Source: Sulfuricurvum sp.
GTDB taxonomy: Bacteria > Campylobacterota > Campylobacteria > Campylobacterales > Sulfurimonadaceae
Direction of reading: 5' to 3'
Length of the DNA stretch: 64,000 bases
Assembly: GCF_028681615.1 (NCBI RefSeq)
Contig: NZ_JAQUHV010000008.1
Span: 1 to 64,000, forward strand
Shown: positions 42,334 to 52,680 of the stretch, in pieces
Layout: the number at the start of each line of letters is the position of its first letter
How positions within the stretch are numbered: position 1 is the stretch's first letter
Notes under the pieces: generated by a model
The model's database searches: none
The model's input: only the letters and a program-made list of their open reading frames with translations
Told to the model about the DNA's origin: nothing
Translations under genes and position numbers: made by a program

Positions 42334-44154
42334 GTGACACTGCATAAAACAATTGATCTATTAAAATCCAAAGATGAATTGCGTATCATTGATACACCTC
42401 TTGATATAGCGTTGGAAATTCCCCATTTGGCATATGCCGAAGTAAAAAAAGAAAACGGCGGCAAAGCCCTTCTCTTTACCCATCCGGTTGACAAAGCTAC
42501 CGGCAAAAAATTTGACATTCCTGTCGTGATGAATCTGTTCGGTTCGTTTCGCCGTACCGAACTTTTGTTCGGCCGCGAAGTCGAAGGGGTAGCGGCAGAG
42601 ATCGAAAAGCTTCTGCATATGAAGCCGCCGCAGGGACTTAAAGAGAAAGTCGGCATGCTCGGTGACCTGTTTGCGATGAAAGATATTTTCCCGAAAAAGC
42701 TGAAAAAGCGCGGAAGTTGTCAAGAAGTTGTAAAACAAGGCGATGAAGTTAATTTGTACGATTTACCGATTCTGACTACGTGGGAAGAAGACGGCGGACC
42801 CTTTATTACGATGGGACAGGTATATACCCAGAGTTTAGACGGTGCAGTGGTCAATCTGGGGATGTATCGTTTACAGGTGTATGATAAAAATCATCTCGGA
42901 ATGCACTGGCAGATTCATAAAGACTCATCACACTTTTTCGACCAATACCAGCGTGCTGGTAAAAAAATGCCTGTTTCGATCGGAATCGGCGGTGATCCGC
43001 TTTATACCTGGTGTGCAACGGCACCTCTGCCGTATGGTGTTAATGAATTGCTGTTGTATGGTTTGATCAAAAAAGAGTCTCCAAAACTGGTTGAATCGAT
43101 TACAACACCTTTGTATATTCCCGAAGATGTCGATTTTGTCATCGAAGGGTGGGTTGATCCGGAAAAATTTGTCCTTGAAGGACCTTTTGGAGATCATACG
43201 GGCTATTATACGCTTGCGGAGCATTATCCCGTCATGGAAGTCAGCGCGATTACGAGCCGCAAAAATCCCTATTATTTGGCGACCGTTGTCGGTAAACCGC
43301 CTCTAGAAGACAAATACATGGGTTGGGCAACCGAACGGGTATTCTTGCCGCTTTTAAAAACGAATGCAGCTGATCTGATCGATTATCATATGCCGGAGAA
43401 CGGTGTTTTTCATAATCTGATTTTGGCAAAAATGAAACCGTTGTATAAAGGGCATGCGAAACAGTTTATGCATATTTTTTGGGGCTCAGGACAGATGAGT
43501 TTTGTCAAACATGCTCTCTTTTTCGGGGAAGATGCCCCGAAACTTACGAATTATGAAGCATTAATTACCTATGCATTGAATCGCTTTATCCCAAAATGCC
43601 TTTTTATTTCAGAGGGGATTACCGATGCACTTGACCATTCCAGTCCCGAGTCATTGGTCGGAGGCAAATTGGGGATTGACTTTACTGCATCACATTCACC
43701 GATTGCTCCTGAATCAATCGACAGCTCTGCATTGACGGAACATTTCCAAAATCTTATTCCGGAAGTTACAGCTCTTACGCAATATATGCGTCATACCGCT
43801 AACCCTATAACGGTGGTAAGTATTCGTAAAACACGTTCGTTAAAAGAGTGTTTTAGTGCGTTGGAAAGACTTGCATCGTTTGTCCGAATCGTTATTTTTG
43901 TGGATGAAGAAAAAAATGATATTCATAACCCTTATATGCTTCTTTGGCGGGTAACGAACAATATGGATGCCGCACGTGACGTGTACCGGTCTGAGTCGAT
44001 CGTTGCGATTGACGGGACTACGAAAACGGTTGTGGATTCTTTTGAACGTGAATGGCCGGGTGATGTCGAATGTACCCCATCGGTTGTGGAACGTCTTAAA
44101 TCACTTTCACTCTGGGATTTAGATCCAAAACTAGAGAAAAAATATCAGCTCTGA
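42334..44154 (+). CDS. ubiD: UbiD-family prenylated-FMN decarboxylase
   Basis: A 606-residue decarboxylase that uses prenylated FMN. Family marks include GGPFITMGQVYTQ, NLGMYRLQVYDKNHLGMHWQIHKDSS, VIEGWVDPEKFVLEGPFGDHTGYY and YMGWATERVFLPLL. In Campylobacterota this role is usually in menaquinone synthesis by the futalosine pathway, matching the polyprenyl synthase upstream; that is inference. The prenyl-FMN maker UbiX is not in the window. The start is GTG with CGAGG upstream. Confidence 0.9.
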   Translation: MTLHKTIDLLKSKDELRIIDTPLDIALEIPHLAYAEVKKENGGKALLFTHPVDKATGKKFDIPVVMNLFGSFRRTELLFGREVEGVAAEIEKLLHMKPPQGLKEKVGMLGDLFAMKDIFPKKLKKRGSCQEVVKQGDEVNLYDLPILTTWEEDGGPFITMGQVYTQSLDGAVVNLGMYRLQVYDKNHLGMHWQIHKDSSHFFDQYQRAGKKMPVSIGIGGDPLYTWCATAPLPYGVNELLLYGLIKKESPKLVESITTPLYIPEDVDFVIEGWVDPEKFVLEGPFGDHTGYYTLAEHYPVMEVSAITSRKNPYYLATVVGKPPLEDKYMGWATERVFLPLLKTNAADLIDYHMPENGVFHNLILAKMKPLYKGHAKQFMHIFWGSGQMSFVKHALFFGEDAPKLTNYEALITYALNRFIPKCLFISEGITDALDHSSPESLVGGKLGIDFTASHSPIAPESIDSSALTEHFQNLIPEVTALTQYMRHTANPITVVSIRKTRSLKECFSALERLASFVRIVIFVDEEKNDIHNPYMLLWRVTNNMDAARDVYRSESIVAIDGTTKTVVDSFEREWPGDVECTPSVVERLKSLSLWDLDPKLEKKYQL

Positions 44155-44259
44155 CGCTTTATTTCCCCTTTTTTAGGGGCATTGAATTAAGCAATTTATT
44201 AGAATTAGTAATGTAATATAGACGATTTAAATAATAATTAATAGGGAAAGATAATTAAG

Positions 44260-44595
44260 ATGCGCAAGTTTTATGCTACAGTAGCGATTACACTTTTGGC
44301 CAGTTCTACCCTTCTTAATGCAGCCACGTATAAAGGGCAAAAAATTTACATCGAATCTTGTAAATCATGCCACGGCGGCGGTCAAGCGTTAGCTGCATCT
44401 AAAAAACAGCGTGTTTGGTCTAAAATAATGGATAATAAAGGTGAAAAACTTGCCCAAATCCATCTTTCCTCCAAAAAAGCAGAAGCTTCTTGGGCTTACT
44501 TTAATGACCGTGGTTTTACAAAAGACGCACGTCATCTTGAAGATTTCCTGGTCGAATACGCCGGGGACAGCGGTAACGTTCCTGCCTGCAATTAA
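44260..44595 (+). CDS. Small periplasmic c-type cytochrome
   Basis: A 111-residue protein with a signal peptide (MRKFYATVAITLLASSTLLNA) and one haem-binding motif CKSCH (Cys34, Cys37, His38). The usual distal methionine of class I cytochromes is not obvious: the only mature Met is in SKIMDNKG, and His is found in QIHLSS and ARHLED. It is followed by a clear terminator and sits alone, with GGGAAAG before the ATG. It may carry electrons in the periplasm; the partner is unknown. Confidence 0.87.
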   Translation: MRKFYATVAITLLASSTLLNAATYKGQKIYIESCKSCHGGGQALAASKKQRVWSKIMDNKGEKLAQIHLSSKKAEASWAYFNDRGFTKDARHLEDFLVEYAGDSGNVPACN

Positions 44596-44602
44596 ACAAT
44601 CC

Positions 44603-44622
44603 ATCATCCTTTAAAGGATGAT
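44603..44622 (+). terminator. Rho-independent terminator after the cytochrome gene
   Basis: ATCATCCTTT and AAAGGATGAT form a 20-base perfect palindrome 8 bases after the stop, followed by TTTCTTCT. Confidence 0.75.
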
Positions 44623-44678
44623 TTTCTTCTAATCCAAACTTCGCTAAAATACCCCACTTTTTATTCATCGGAGCTATT

Positions 44679-46085
44679 ATGGAAAAAATGTGGTCAGGAC
44701 GTTTTACGCAAGATGCGTCAACCCTTTTAGAAAAATTTAACGCCTCGATCATGTTTGATCAAAAACTGTATCGTGAAGATATAGAAGGCTCTGTCGCACA
44801 TGCACAAATGCTAACTCATCAAGGAATTTTGAGCCGTGAGGAATTGACTGCAATCGAGAGCGGTATGGCTCAGGTATTAAGCGAAATAGAATCAGGTTCG
44901 TTTGAATGGAAAATTGGTGATGAAGATTTGCACATGGCCATCGAAAAGCGCCTTACTTCAATTATCGGTGAAGCAGGAAAAAAACTTCATACCGCGCGCA
45001 GCCGTAACGATCAGGTTGCCTTAGATTTTCGCCGCTTTGTTCTTCGTAAAAACGGGGAAATAGTCGAACAAATCAAATCGCTCATGAGGGCGATAGTTGA
45101 TATCGCACGTGAACATACGACAACTTTATTGCCGGGTATGACGCATTTACAGCATGCTCAGCCGATTAACTTCGCTTTCCATCTCTTAGCGTATGCTTCA
45201 ATGTTTAAACGCGATTGTGAACGATTTGAGAGTTCTGCCGCACGTAACAATATCTCCCCTATCGGATGCGCAGCACTTGCCGGGACACCTCATAATATCG
45301 ATCGCGAAATGACGGCTAAGTTGCTCGGGTTTGATGCGGTGAGTATTAATTGTCTTGATACGGTAAGCGATCGTGATTTTGCATTGGAAATTTTGTTCAA
45401 TATTTCGACGTTGATGATGCATATTTCACGGCTTGCGGAAGAGATTATCCTTTGGTCGAGTTATGAGTTCCGTTTTGTCGAACTTTCCGATGCCTATTCG
45501 ACCGGAAGTTCTATTATGCCGCAAAAGAAAAATCCCGATGTCCCGGAACTTCTACGAGGAAAAACAGGGAGAGTATTCGGTAATCTAATGGGCCTTTTAA
45601 CCGTGATGAAAGGGCTGCCGCTCGCCTATAACAAAGATACTCAAGAAGACAAAGAGGGGGTGTTTGACAGTGTGGAAACGGCAGAAATTTCCCTTGAAAT
45701 CTTGCGGGAAGCATTGAAAACAATGACCGTCAAACCGCAAAATATGGCTCGGGCATGTAAACTTGGGCATTTGAGTGCGACCGATTTGGCCGATTATCTT
45801 GTCGAACATTGCGATGTTCCGTTCCGCGAAGCGCACCACATTACGGGGCGAGCGGTAGCCCGTGCCGAAGTGTTGGGAATCGATTTGAGCGATATCGAGT
45901 ACCATGAACTTTATGCCATTGACAGCCGTATCAAAGAGGATGTTATCGCTTATTTGGCAATCGAGCATTCGATGAATGCCCGAACGTCCCAAGGCGGAAC
46001 GGCTGAGCTGCGAACGTTGGAGCAAATACTCTATTTTGATCATTATCTCAATGCACATGGATACGATTCAATCGCCGATTCATGA
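44679..46085 (+). CDS. argH: Argininosuccinate lyase ArgH
   Basis: A 468-residue enzyme that splits argininosuccinate to arginine and fumarate in the last step of arginine synthesis. Hallmarks are MWSGRF at the start, [30 protein letters not shown] and the fumarase/aspartase signature [12 protein letters not shown]. It is read alone, 84 bases after the cytochrome gene, with GGAGC before the ATG. Confidence 0.97.
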   Translation: MEKMWSGRFTQDASTLLEKFNASIMFDQKLYREDIEGSVAHAQMLTHQGILSREELTAIESGMAQVLSEIESGSFEWKIGDEDLHMAIEKRLTSIIGEAGKKLHTARSRNDQVALDFRRFVLRKNGEIVEQIKSLMRAIVDIAREHTTTLLPGMTHLQHAQPINFAFHLLAYASMFKRDCERFESSAARNNISPIGCAALAGTPHNIDREMTAKLLGFDAVSINCLDTVSDRDFALEILFNISTLMMHISRLAEEIILWSSYEFRFVELSDAYSTGSSIMPQKKNPDVPELLRGKTGRVFGNLMGLLTVMKGLPLAYNKDTQEDKEGVFDSVETAEISLEILREALKTMTVKPQNMARACKLGHLSATDLADYLVEHCDVPFREAHHITGRAVARAEVLGIDLSDIEYHELYAIDSRIKEDVIAYLAIEHSMNARTSQGGTAELRTLEQILYFDHYLNAHGYDSIADS

Positions 46086-46120
46086 TGATCGATTCTAAAC
46101 ATTAAAAGAAGGAAAAATTT

Positions 46121-46585
46121 ATGAAAATTACCGTTTCACACCTAGACGCAATGCGTTTTGAAGCAAAAACCGAAAAAAGCAGTTTTATTATCGACTGTCC
46201 CCAAATTTCACCGATCGAATATTTTTTGAGCGGATTGATCGGCTGTACTGCGACCGATATTGTGATGCTTCCACAAAAGCAGGGGTATGAAGTAAAAAAT
46301 TTAGAGGTTTCGGGAGAGGTCGTTCGCAACGAGGAAGCCCCGCGTAAATTTAATACTCTTCATCTCGAATACCGCTTTGACTCTAATGCTGACGATACGC
46401 TTGCAGCACGTTGGGTGATGGCAAGTGTTGAAACCTATTGTTCAACGATCAACACGATCCGCGATACGACAAAAATCACCTATACGATACTCCATAACGG
46501 TAATACGATCCGTGAAAACGAAGAGATGATCAGCGGCGGCGGAAACAGTGTTGATTTCGGATCGCTTCAAGGGTGTAACGCTTAA
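46121..46585 (+). CDS. OsmC-family protein (peroxide-resistance type)
   Basis: A 154-residue protein of the OsmC/Ohr/YhfA superfamily. It has SGLIGCTATDIVMLPQKQGYEV and a later cysteine in VETYCSTI (the pair of reactive cysteines typical of the family), with SPIEYFLSG before them. Ohr and OsmC reduce organic hydroperoxides; the YhfA subgroup role is unknown. The spacing here favours the YhfA-like branch. AAGAAGGAA lies before the ATG. It is convergent with the HIT gene. Confidence 0.85.
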   Translation: MKITVSHLDAMRFEAKTEKSSFIIDCPQISPIEYFLSGLIGCTATDIVMLPQKQGYEVKNLEVSGEVVRNEEAPRKFNTLHLEYRFDSNADDTLAARWVMASVETYCSTINTIRDTTKITYTILHNGNTIRENEEMISGGGNSVDFGSLQGCNA

Positions 46586-46619
46586 ATTAAAAGTGTAGGT
46601 GGGCTTTCCTCCGAGGGAA

Positions 46620-46664
46620 ACACAGTGTTAACCTAGCTGTGTGGGGCTTTGCCCCGCCAGCGTT
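46620..46664. repeat. Dispersed structured intergenic repeat, copy C
   Basis: ACACAG (46620-46625) and CTGTGT (46637-46642) form one hairpin directly followed by GGGGC-TTT-GCCCC (46643-46655) and GCCAGCGTTTT. On the minus strand this reads ACGCTGGCGGGGCAAAGCCC, matching copy A in the core. It lies between convergent genes (OsmC and HIT) and could terminate both. Confidence 0.6.
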
Positions 46665-46668
46665 TTAG

Positions 46669-47025
46669 TTAAAAGAAATCTTTCGGATCGGCATCGGCAA
46701 AATGTCCCCAATGTAATTTTGCACCGCCGACAATGTGAAAATGGAGATGTTTCACTTCTTGTCCTCCGTTTTCTCCGATGTTACTGATAATACGGTATCC
46801 GCTTTGATCGATTCCGAGTGTCTTGGCGACTTCTTGCATAAAAATTCCCATTTTACCCATTACATCTCCCGGAATATCGTTAAAACTGTCGTAATGAGCT
46901 TTAGGTATAGCCAAAACATGGACAGGAGCTTTGGGATTTATATCGTGAAAAGCATAAAACTCGTCGTTTTCGGCAACAGTATTGGATGGGATTTCTTTGC
47001 TAACGATTTTACAGAATAGACACAT
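46669..47025 (-). CDS. HIT-family nucleotide-binding protein (HINT-like)
   Basis: A 118-residue histidine-triad protein. The triad HLHFHIVGG lies near residue 96, and CLFCKIVSKEIPSNTVAENDEFYAFHDI opens the protein with a CxxC pair. HINT proteins hydrolyse adenosine 5'-phosphoramidates. It is read alone on the minus strand, divergent from pheS across a 158-base gap. AGAGG lies before the start. Confidence 0.92.
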   Translation of the reverse strand: MCLFCKIVSKEIPSNTVAENDEFYAFHDINPKAPVHVLAIPKAHYDSFNDIPGDVMGKMGIFMQEVAKTLGIDQSGYRIISNIGENGGQEVKHLHFHIVGGAKLHWGHFADADPKDFF

Positions 47026-47097
47026 AATAAACCTCTTTTTTAGTGCTATTGTAGCATATGCTTTATCCCTTGAAGCTATTTATAAAAGAGATTTGAC

Positions 47098-47183
47098 TAC
47101 AATATCCCCTAGATTGAAAGCCCTTTCAGAAATAATGATAATGTGTTTTTAGCTTTCAGAAAATCATCAATGGAGACTCTATT
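47098..47183 (+). promoter_or_regulatory. pheS promoter and leader
   Basis: TTGACTACAAT gives a -10-like TACAAT at 47098-47103. The roughly 75-base leader contains TTGAAAG (47114-47120) and two downstream copies of CTTTCAG (47123-47129 and 47153-47159), which can pair in alternative ways. Between them, ATG-ATA-ATG-TGT-TTT-TAG (47135-47152) is a five-codon reading frame ending in Phe. An attenuator-like leader is possible but unproven. Confidence 0.4.
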
Positions 47184-48176
47184 TTGCAAGAGTGGTATGA
47201 CGCTATAAAATCGGCCGACTCGATTGATAAAATCGAAGAGATTCGGATCGCCGTTTTCGGAAAAAAAGGGGTAATGAACGCTGAGTTCGCCCGTATGAAA
47301 GATATTCCAGACACCGAAAAAGGGATGTTCGCCAAAGAATTGAACATCCATAAAGAGGGGTTGAATGCTTTGCTGGTAGAGCGTAAGCTCGTATTGTCCA
47401 TGGAGCATTTGAAAGAGACAATGAAAGCGGAAGCGATTGATGTCAGTCTCTACTCCACGACCACGGAACGCGGTTCACTCCACCCTGTGATGGAAACAAT
47501 GGACCGCATCGTAGACTATTTTATTGCTATGAATTTTTCGGTTCAAACCGGCCCTATGGTAGAAGATGATTTCCATAATTTCGAAGCATTGAATCTTCCT
47601 AAATATCATCCAGCACGTGATATGCAGGATACTTTTTATTTTAAAGATGCAAAGCTTCTGCGTACTCACACCTCTCCGGTACAAATTCGTACGATGCTCA
47701 GCACCAAGCCACCTATCCGAATGATTGCACCGGGATCCGTATTCCGTCGTGATTATGACATCACGCATACACCGATGTTTCATCAGGTAGAGGGATTGGT
47801 TGTTGAAGAAGCGGGGAAAGTATCGTTTGCGAATCTCAAATTTATTTTGGAAGACTTTTTGAAAACGATGTTCGGAGATGTCAATGTCCGTTTCCGTCCA
47901 AGCTTTTTCCCGTTTACGGAACCTTCGGCTGAAGTGGATATCAGCTGTATTTTCTGCGGTGGAGACGGGTGCCGTGTGTGCTCAAAAACCGGCTGGCTTG
48001 AAGTACTCGGGTGCGGTATTGTCGATCCGAATGTCTTTAAAGCAGTCGGATATGAGAATGTCAGCGGATATGCGTTCGGTTTAGGGGTTGAGCGTTTTGC
48101 AATGCTGATCCACCGAATCGGTGATTTACGCTCTTTATTTGAGGGAGATACGAGATTATTGGAGCAGTTTAGATGA
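47184..48176 (+). CDS. pheS: Phenylalanyl-tRNA synthetase alpha subunit PheS
   Basis: A 330-residue catalytic subunit. Class II motifs are seen in [48 protein letters not shown] (motif 2), and [12 protein letters not shown] (motif 3); the phenylalanine pocket is near [10 protein letters not shown]. It carries a small CxxC pair and further cysteines ([13 protein letters not shown]), likely a zinc site. The start is TTG at 47184, supported by GGAGA 8 bases upstream. It overlaps pheT by 4 bases. Confidence 0.96.
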   Translation: MQEWYDAIKSADSIDKIEEIRIAVFGKKGVMNAEFARMKDIPDTEKGMFAKELNIHKEGLNALLVERKLVLSMEHLKETMKAEAIDVSLYSTTTERGSLHPVMETMDRIVDYFIAMNFSVQTGPMVEDDFHNFEALNLPKYHPARDMQDTFYFKDAKLLRTHTSPVQIRTMLSTKPPIRMIAPGSVFRRDYDITHTPMFHQVEGLVVEEAGKVSFANLKFILEDFLKTMFGDVNVRFRPSFFPFTEPSAEVDISCIFCGGDGCRVCSKTGWLEVLGCGIVDPNVFKAVGYENVSGYAFGLGVERFAMLIHRIGDLRSLFEGDTRLLEQFR

Positions 48177-50503
48177 TCGTTACAAAAAATTGGTTAAATG
48201 AATGGATCGATCTATCAGGTGTGAGTACGGAAACGTTACTCAAAACATTTAACGCTATCGGTCTCGAAGTCGATCGTCATGAGACGATCCGGGTTCCGGA
48301 CGGAGTTGTTATCGGATATGTAGAACAATGTGAAAAACATCCCGATGCGGATAAACTGAATGTCACTCAGGTGAATGTCGGTAACGAAATGCGTCAGATC
48401 GTTTGCGGAGCATCCAATGTGCGTGCCGGTATTTATATCGCATTGGCAACGGTGGGTGCAGAACTTCCGGGTAACTTGAAAATCAAAGAAGCAAAACTCC
48501 GAGGCGTTGAATCGCACGGAATGATTTGTTCAGCTAAAGAGATCGGATTACCTTCTTTGGGTGAGGGGATCATGATCCTTGATTCAAGTATCGGTGAATT
48601 GGTCCTGGGGAAAAATTTGAATGAATACGGTTCATTCAATGACGAGCTAATCGAGATTGAACTTACGGCCAATCGCGGTGACTGTTTAAGTATACACGGT
48701 ATCGCACGTGATCTGCGTGCAGCCCTTTCAAAGCCTCTTAGAGAAGTCAATCATAAAGAAAAACAAGACGGACGTTTAGGCATCGGACGTATTTTGCAGC
48801 TCCATCACAATGAAACTTTTGATACCGATCTTTTGTTCGGAGCGGTTGAGGTAAAAGAGCTGAAAGTTCCTTTTGCTATTGCTTTGCGTTTAGCCCTCAT
48901 TGAAGAGACGTATAATACTGCCGTTGATGCGTTGCTGTTGTATTCGACACAAAGTACAGGAGTGATTTTACGAGCTTATCCGTTTGAAAAATTCGGTGAA
49001 CCGGATACCAAAGGGGTAATCACCCTCGAAAATGATGAAAATGGATATGCTGCACTTTATGGAAAAGAAAAAGTTTGTGTAATCGGTGTTTCACAAGAAA
49101 AAGATGCCCACTTTAAGGCTGAATCCGGTTTGGCAATCATTGAAGCGAGCTATATTGCTCCGGACATCATTGCGAAAAAAATGGGAGATAAAAAAATTCC
49201 GAGCTGTCCTCATTACTATCGCTCTTCACGCGGGAGCGAGCCGAAAATTGAGATGGGTATTCGATACGCTACCGAATTATTTGAAAAATATTCGCCTTCG
49301 CAGGTATACGGTGGAAATATAGAACTTCTCTCGTCGTATGAGCCCCGTATTATCAGTATCGCTGAGGAAGAATTCGAATCGTTTATCGGTTTGAAAATTG
49401 ATAAAACGACGATTACGCAGATTTTCAAAAACTTAGGGATGGATATCGGTACACCGAAAGGGTCTACTTTTGCTATTTCGGTTCCAAAATTTCGTCATGA
49501 TATTGTGAATAAACAAGACATCATCGAAGAGATTGTCCGTATCGTCGGGATTGACAATATCCCTTCCAAACCGCTTGTGTTTGCCGAAGCAAATCAAATG
49601 AGTGACGATTTGGCGGAGTACAAAAAAACACGGATGTACCGTCATCGTGCCGCTCAAAGCGGATTTTATGAGAGTGTCCATTTCGTATTTAACGAGCGTG
49701 TTCAGGTAGAAAAATTCGGATTTGTCTGTACAGAAGCATCCAAAGAATTGCTCAATCCTATTACGGCAACGTTTGATACGCTTCGTCCGACATTGCTTGT
49801 CGGGCTGTTAAACTCGGCATCCGCTAATGTGAAAGTGAATCAAAAAAAGATCGCTTTGTTTGAAACGGGGATGGTTTTCGATCCGGAGCGTAACGAGTCC
49901 AAACGTATCGCTTTTATCGTTTCAGGAGCTATGGAGAGTGAAAAAATTGCGAATGCCGGAAAGCCTGCAGTCGTTGATTTTGCTTCATTTACAAAATTGA
50001 TTTCAGACGTTGCAGGTTCATTTGAACTGGTGTCGCATACGCCAACCCATACTTTGGCTCATCCGTATGTATGTGCCAAAGTGGTCATCGGCGGCGTTGA
50101 TGCAGGTGAGCTTTTCCGCCTTCATCCGTCGGTGGAGGAAGAGTTCGATTTACCACAAACTTTTATGTGTGAGCTGAACGTCGATTCTCTTCCGTTTGGA
50201 CTCATTGAAGCACAGCCGTATTCAAAATATCAGGCATCATTTAGGGATTTGAGTCTTCTCGTTTCAAAAGAGCTTACGTATGAACGTATTAAAGCCGTTA
50301 TTGAAAAAGGCGCTTCTGCCCAAATCCGTCGGTTTTATCCGGTAGATCGTTATGTCTCTGAGAGTTTGGGAGATCAAATGAGTTTGACGTTGCGATTTGT
50401 ATTGCAATCTGATGAAAAAACATTGGAAGAAGAGGATATTACAGCCGCCATGGATGGAGTATTGACTACCTTGCGTGAAGAACTGGGAGTAAATTTGCGA
50501 TGA
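48173..50503 (+). CDS. pheT: Phenylalanyl-tRNA synthetase beta subunit PheT
   Basis: A 776-residue subunit with a tRNA-binding OB domain (about 40-150, [20 protein letters not shown]), the B3/B4 editing domain (about 200-360), B5 (about 390-460, [20 protein letters not shown]) and a C-terminal ferredoxin-like anticodon-binding domain ([16 protein letters not shown]). It pairs with PheS as an alpha2-beta2 enzyme. It overlaps pheS and aroA by 4 bases each. Confidence 0.96.
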   Translation: MIVTKNWLNEWIDLSGVSTETLLKTFNAIGLEVDRHETIRVPDGVVIGYVEQCEKHPDADKLNVTQVNVGNEMRQIVCGASNVRAGIYIALATVGAELPGNLKIKEAKLRGVESHGMICSAKEIGLPSLGEGIMILDSSIGELVLGKNLNEYGSFNDELIEIELTANRGDCLSIHGIARDLRAALSKPLREVNHKEKQDGRLGIGRILQLHHNETFDTDLLFGAVEVKELKVPFAIALRLALIEETYNTAVDALLLYSTQSTGVILRAYPFEKFGEPDTKGVITLENDENGYAALYGKEKVCVIGVSQEKDAHFKAESGLAIIEASYIAPDIIAKKMGDKKIPSCPHYYRSSRGSEPKIEMGIRYATELFEKYSPSQVYGGNIELLSSYEPRIISIAEEEFESFIGLKIDKTTITQIFKNLGMDIGTPKGSTFAISVPKFRHDIVNKQDIIEEIVRIVGIDNIPSKPLVFAEANQMSDDLAEYKKTRMYRHRAAQSGFYESVHFVFNERVQVEKFGFVCTEASKELLNPITATFDTLRPTLLVGLLNSASANVKVNQKKIALFETGMVFDPERNESKRIAFIVSGAMESEKIANAGKPAVVDFASFTKLISDVAGSFELVSHTPTHTLAHPYVCAKVVIGGVDAGELFRLHPSVEEEFDLPQTFMCELNVDSLPFGLIEAQPYSKYQASFRDLSLLVSKELTYERIKAVIEKGASAQIRRFYPVDRYVSESLGDQMSLTLRFVLQSDEKTLEEEDITAAMDGVLTTLREELGVNLR

Positions 50504-51777
50504 TGCGTGCAAAAGTTTTCGCTGCTTCTTCTTTTGCTTTTAAAAGCGATGCTATCGCTCCGGATAAATCGATTTCCCATCGTTGTGCAATGTTCGCACT
50601 CTTAGCGGAAGGTGAGAGTCGGATTGAAAACTTTTTACGTGCTGAAGACACCCTAAATACCCTCAAGATTGTAGGTCATCTCGGTGCCGAGATTCACGAT
50701 GACGGAAATGTCATTATGATCCGTTCAAATGGAATCCGAGAGACTGCTGAAATTCTTGATTGCGGGAACTCAGGTACAGGGATGCGTCTCTTCTGCGGGC
50801 TATTGTCTTCTGCAGAGGGTCATTTTATCCTTACGGGTGATGAATATCTCAAACGTCGTCCGATGAAACGGGTTACTCAGCCGCTGAGAACGATCGGTGC
50901 AAAACTTGACGGACGCAAAAACGGCGATTTGGCTCCTCTTTCCATTCGCGGAGCGTCGCTTAAAGCATTCGATTACGTCTCTCCGATCGCTTCTGCTCAA
51001 GTCAAAAGTGCGATGATGCTTGCCGCACTCCGTTCCGACGGAGTATGTACGTTCCGAGAACCGGAACTCAGTCGCGATCATACGGAACGGATGCTTAGAG
51101 GCATGGGGGCACGCGTTGAGGTAATCGGTCTTGAGACGAAGATTTGGCCGCTTGAGCAGCTTCTTAAACCTCTTGATATCCGTGTTCCTGCCGACCCGTC
51201 CAGCGCATTCTTCTTTGCGGTAGCCGCAGCTATTATTCCTGGCGCTTCTGCAGTGATTGAAGGGGTGACCCTCAATCCTACCCGAATCGAAGCATTTAAA
51301 GTGTTAGAACGGATGGGTGCCGACATCACTTACACGATTACGGATGAGCGGTATGAGCCTATCGGTATGATAAGTATTAAAAGTTCGCCTCTTCATGCTG
51401 TAACGGTAGAAGAGAATATTGCGTGGCTTATCGATGAACTTCCAGCGCTTTCAATTGCGATGGCGTGTGCCGAAGGGAAAAGCATCATCAAAAATGCCGA
51501 AGAATTAAGGGTCAAAGAGTCTGACCGGATTAAAACGGTAGTCGATAATCTGAATCTTTGCGGAATTCTGACCGAAGAATATCCTGACGGATATGCCGTA
51601 ATCGGCGGAGAGATGAAAAGTGCAACAGTAAACAGTTACGGAGATCATCGTATCGCAATGAGTTTTCTGATCGCCGGGTTGAAATGCGGTATGGAAGTGG
51701 AGGATGTCGAATGTATCAATACATCGTTTCCAAACTTTTTTGACCTTTTAGGGATGTGTACCAAGGTAGAAAAATGA
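50500..51777 (+). CDS. aroA: EPSP synthase AroA
   Basis: A 425-residue enzyme that makes 5-enolpyruvylshikimate-3-phosphate in aromatic amino acid synthesis. Motifs are [44 protein letters not shown], and LRVKESDRI with [10 protein letters not shown]. It has GTGT-free class II-like sequence (NSGTGMR), which I note only as seen. It overlaps pheT and ispH by 4 bases, placing aromatic amino acid supply beside PheRS. Confidence 0.95.
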   Translation: MMRAKVFAASSFAFKSDAIAPDKSISHRCAMFALLAEGESRIENFLRAEDTLNTLKIVGHLGAEIHDDGNVIMIRSNGIRETAEILDCGNSGTGMRLFCGLLSSAEGHFILTGDEYLKRRPMKRVTQPLRTIGAKLDGRKNGDLAPLSIRGASLKAFDYVSPIASAQVKSAMMLAALRSDGVCTFREPELSRDHTERMLRGMGARVEVIGLETKIWPLEQLLKPLDIRVPADPSSAFFFAVAAAIIPGASAVIEGVTLNPTRIEAFKVLERMGADITYTITDERYEPIGMISIKSSPLHAVTVEENIAWLIDELPALSIAMACAEGKSIIKNAEELRVKESDRIKTVVDNLNLCGILTEEYPDGYAVIGGEMKSATVNSYGDHRIAMSFLIAGLKCGMEVEDVECINTSFPNFFDLLGMCTKVEK

Positions 51778-52607
51778 AGATCGAATTAGCTGAAAGTTAT
51801 GGATTTTGTTTCGGTGTAAAACGGGCGATTAAAATTGCTGAAGAGAATCGAAACGCTTCAACGTATGGCCCTTTAATTCATAACGCAAATGAAATTGACC
51901 GATTAAAAAATGATTTCAATGTGGCTTTGAGCGAAAATTTGGATTCATTTAAATCAGGCGATACTGCCGTGATCCGTACGCACGGTATCCCGAAACAAGA
52001 GCTTTCTTTGCTGCATGAGCGTCAGGTCAATGTAGTTGATGCGACATGTCCGTATGTGACTAAACCGCAGCAGATTTGCGAGGAGATGTCTGCTCAAGGG
52101 TACGATATTGTCATTTTCGGAGACGAAACACACCCTGAAATCAAAGGGGTTAAAAGTTATGCGAACGATTATGTTTATGTTGTCAACAGTCCGGATGAAA
52201 TAGACGCGCTCCGATTACGCGAAAAAGTGGCAACGGTAGCGCAAACAACCCGTAAAATAGAAGAATATCAGCAAATTGTCGGAAAATTGATGGCCACCCA
52301 TAAAGAGGTACGTGTTTTTAATACGATCTGCAATGCAACCTTTGACAATCAGGATGCGGTGCGTACATTAGCACAGAAAGCCGATGTTATGATCGTTATA
52401 GGGGGAAAAAACTCTTCCAATACGAAACAGCTTCACTCAATATCACAAGAATTTTGCCCCGACAGCTACCATATCGAGAGCCAAGATGATTTAAAAGAAG
52501 AGTGGTTCAAAGATAAAAACTTTTGTGGAATCAGTGCCGGCGCTTCAACACCGGATTGGATAATAGACGATGTTATCGCTAAAATTAAGACCTTGACAAA
52601 CTCCTAA
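51774..52607 (+). CDS. ispH: 4-hydroxy-3-methylbut-2-enyl diphosphate reductase IspH
   Basis: A 277-residue iron-sulfur enzyme for the last step of the MEP isoprenoid pathway. It begins [19 protein letters not shown] with cluster ligand Cys12; the others lie in [11 protein letters not shown] and [15 protein letters not shown] (IRTHGIPK) and [11 protein letters not shown] are typical. I start at 51774, which overlaps the aroA stop as ATGA with AAGGTAG upstream, rather than at the ATG six codons earlier. Confidence 0.96.
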   Translation: MKIELAESYGFCFGVKRAIKIAEENRNASTYGPLIHNANEIDRLKNDFNVALSENLDSFKSGDTAVIRTHGIPKQELSLLHERQVNVVDATCPYVTKPQQICEEMSAQGYDIVIFGDETHPEIKGVKSYANDYVYVVNSPDEIDALRLREKVATVAQTTRKIEEYQQIVGKLMATHKEVRVFNTICNATFDNQDAVRTLAQKADVMIVIGGKNSSNTKQLHSISQEFCPDSYHIESQDDLKEEWFKDKNFCGISAGASTPDWIIDDVIAKIKTLTNS

Positions 52608-52644
52608 ATTCTGTACCCTAAACTTAAAACAAGCATTTTTTCGC

Positions 52645-52650
52645 TATAAT
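52645..52650 (+). promoter_or_regulatory. -10 box of rpsA
   Basis: CGCTATAATC contains TATAAT 30 bases before the rpsA ATG, after a T-rich stretch. AAGGGAATAGGC forms the ribosome binding site just before the start. Confidence 0.65.
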
Positions 52651-52680
52651 CAGCCAATTTTTAGTTACAAGGGAATAGGC

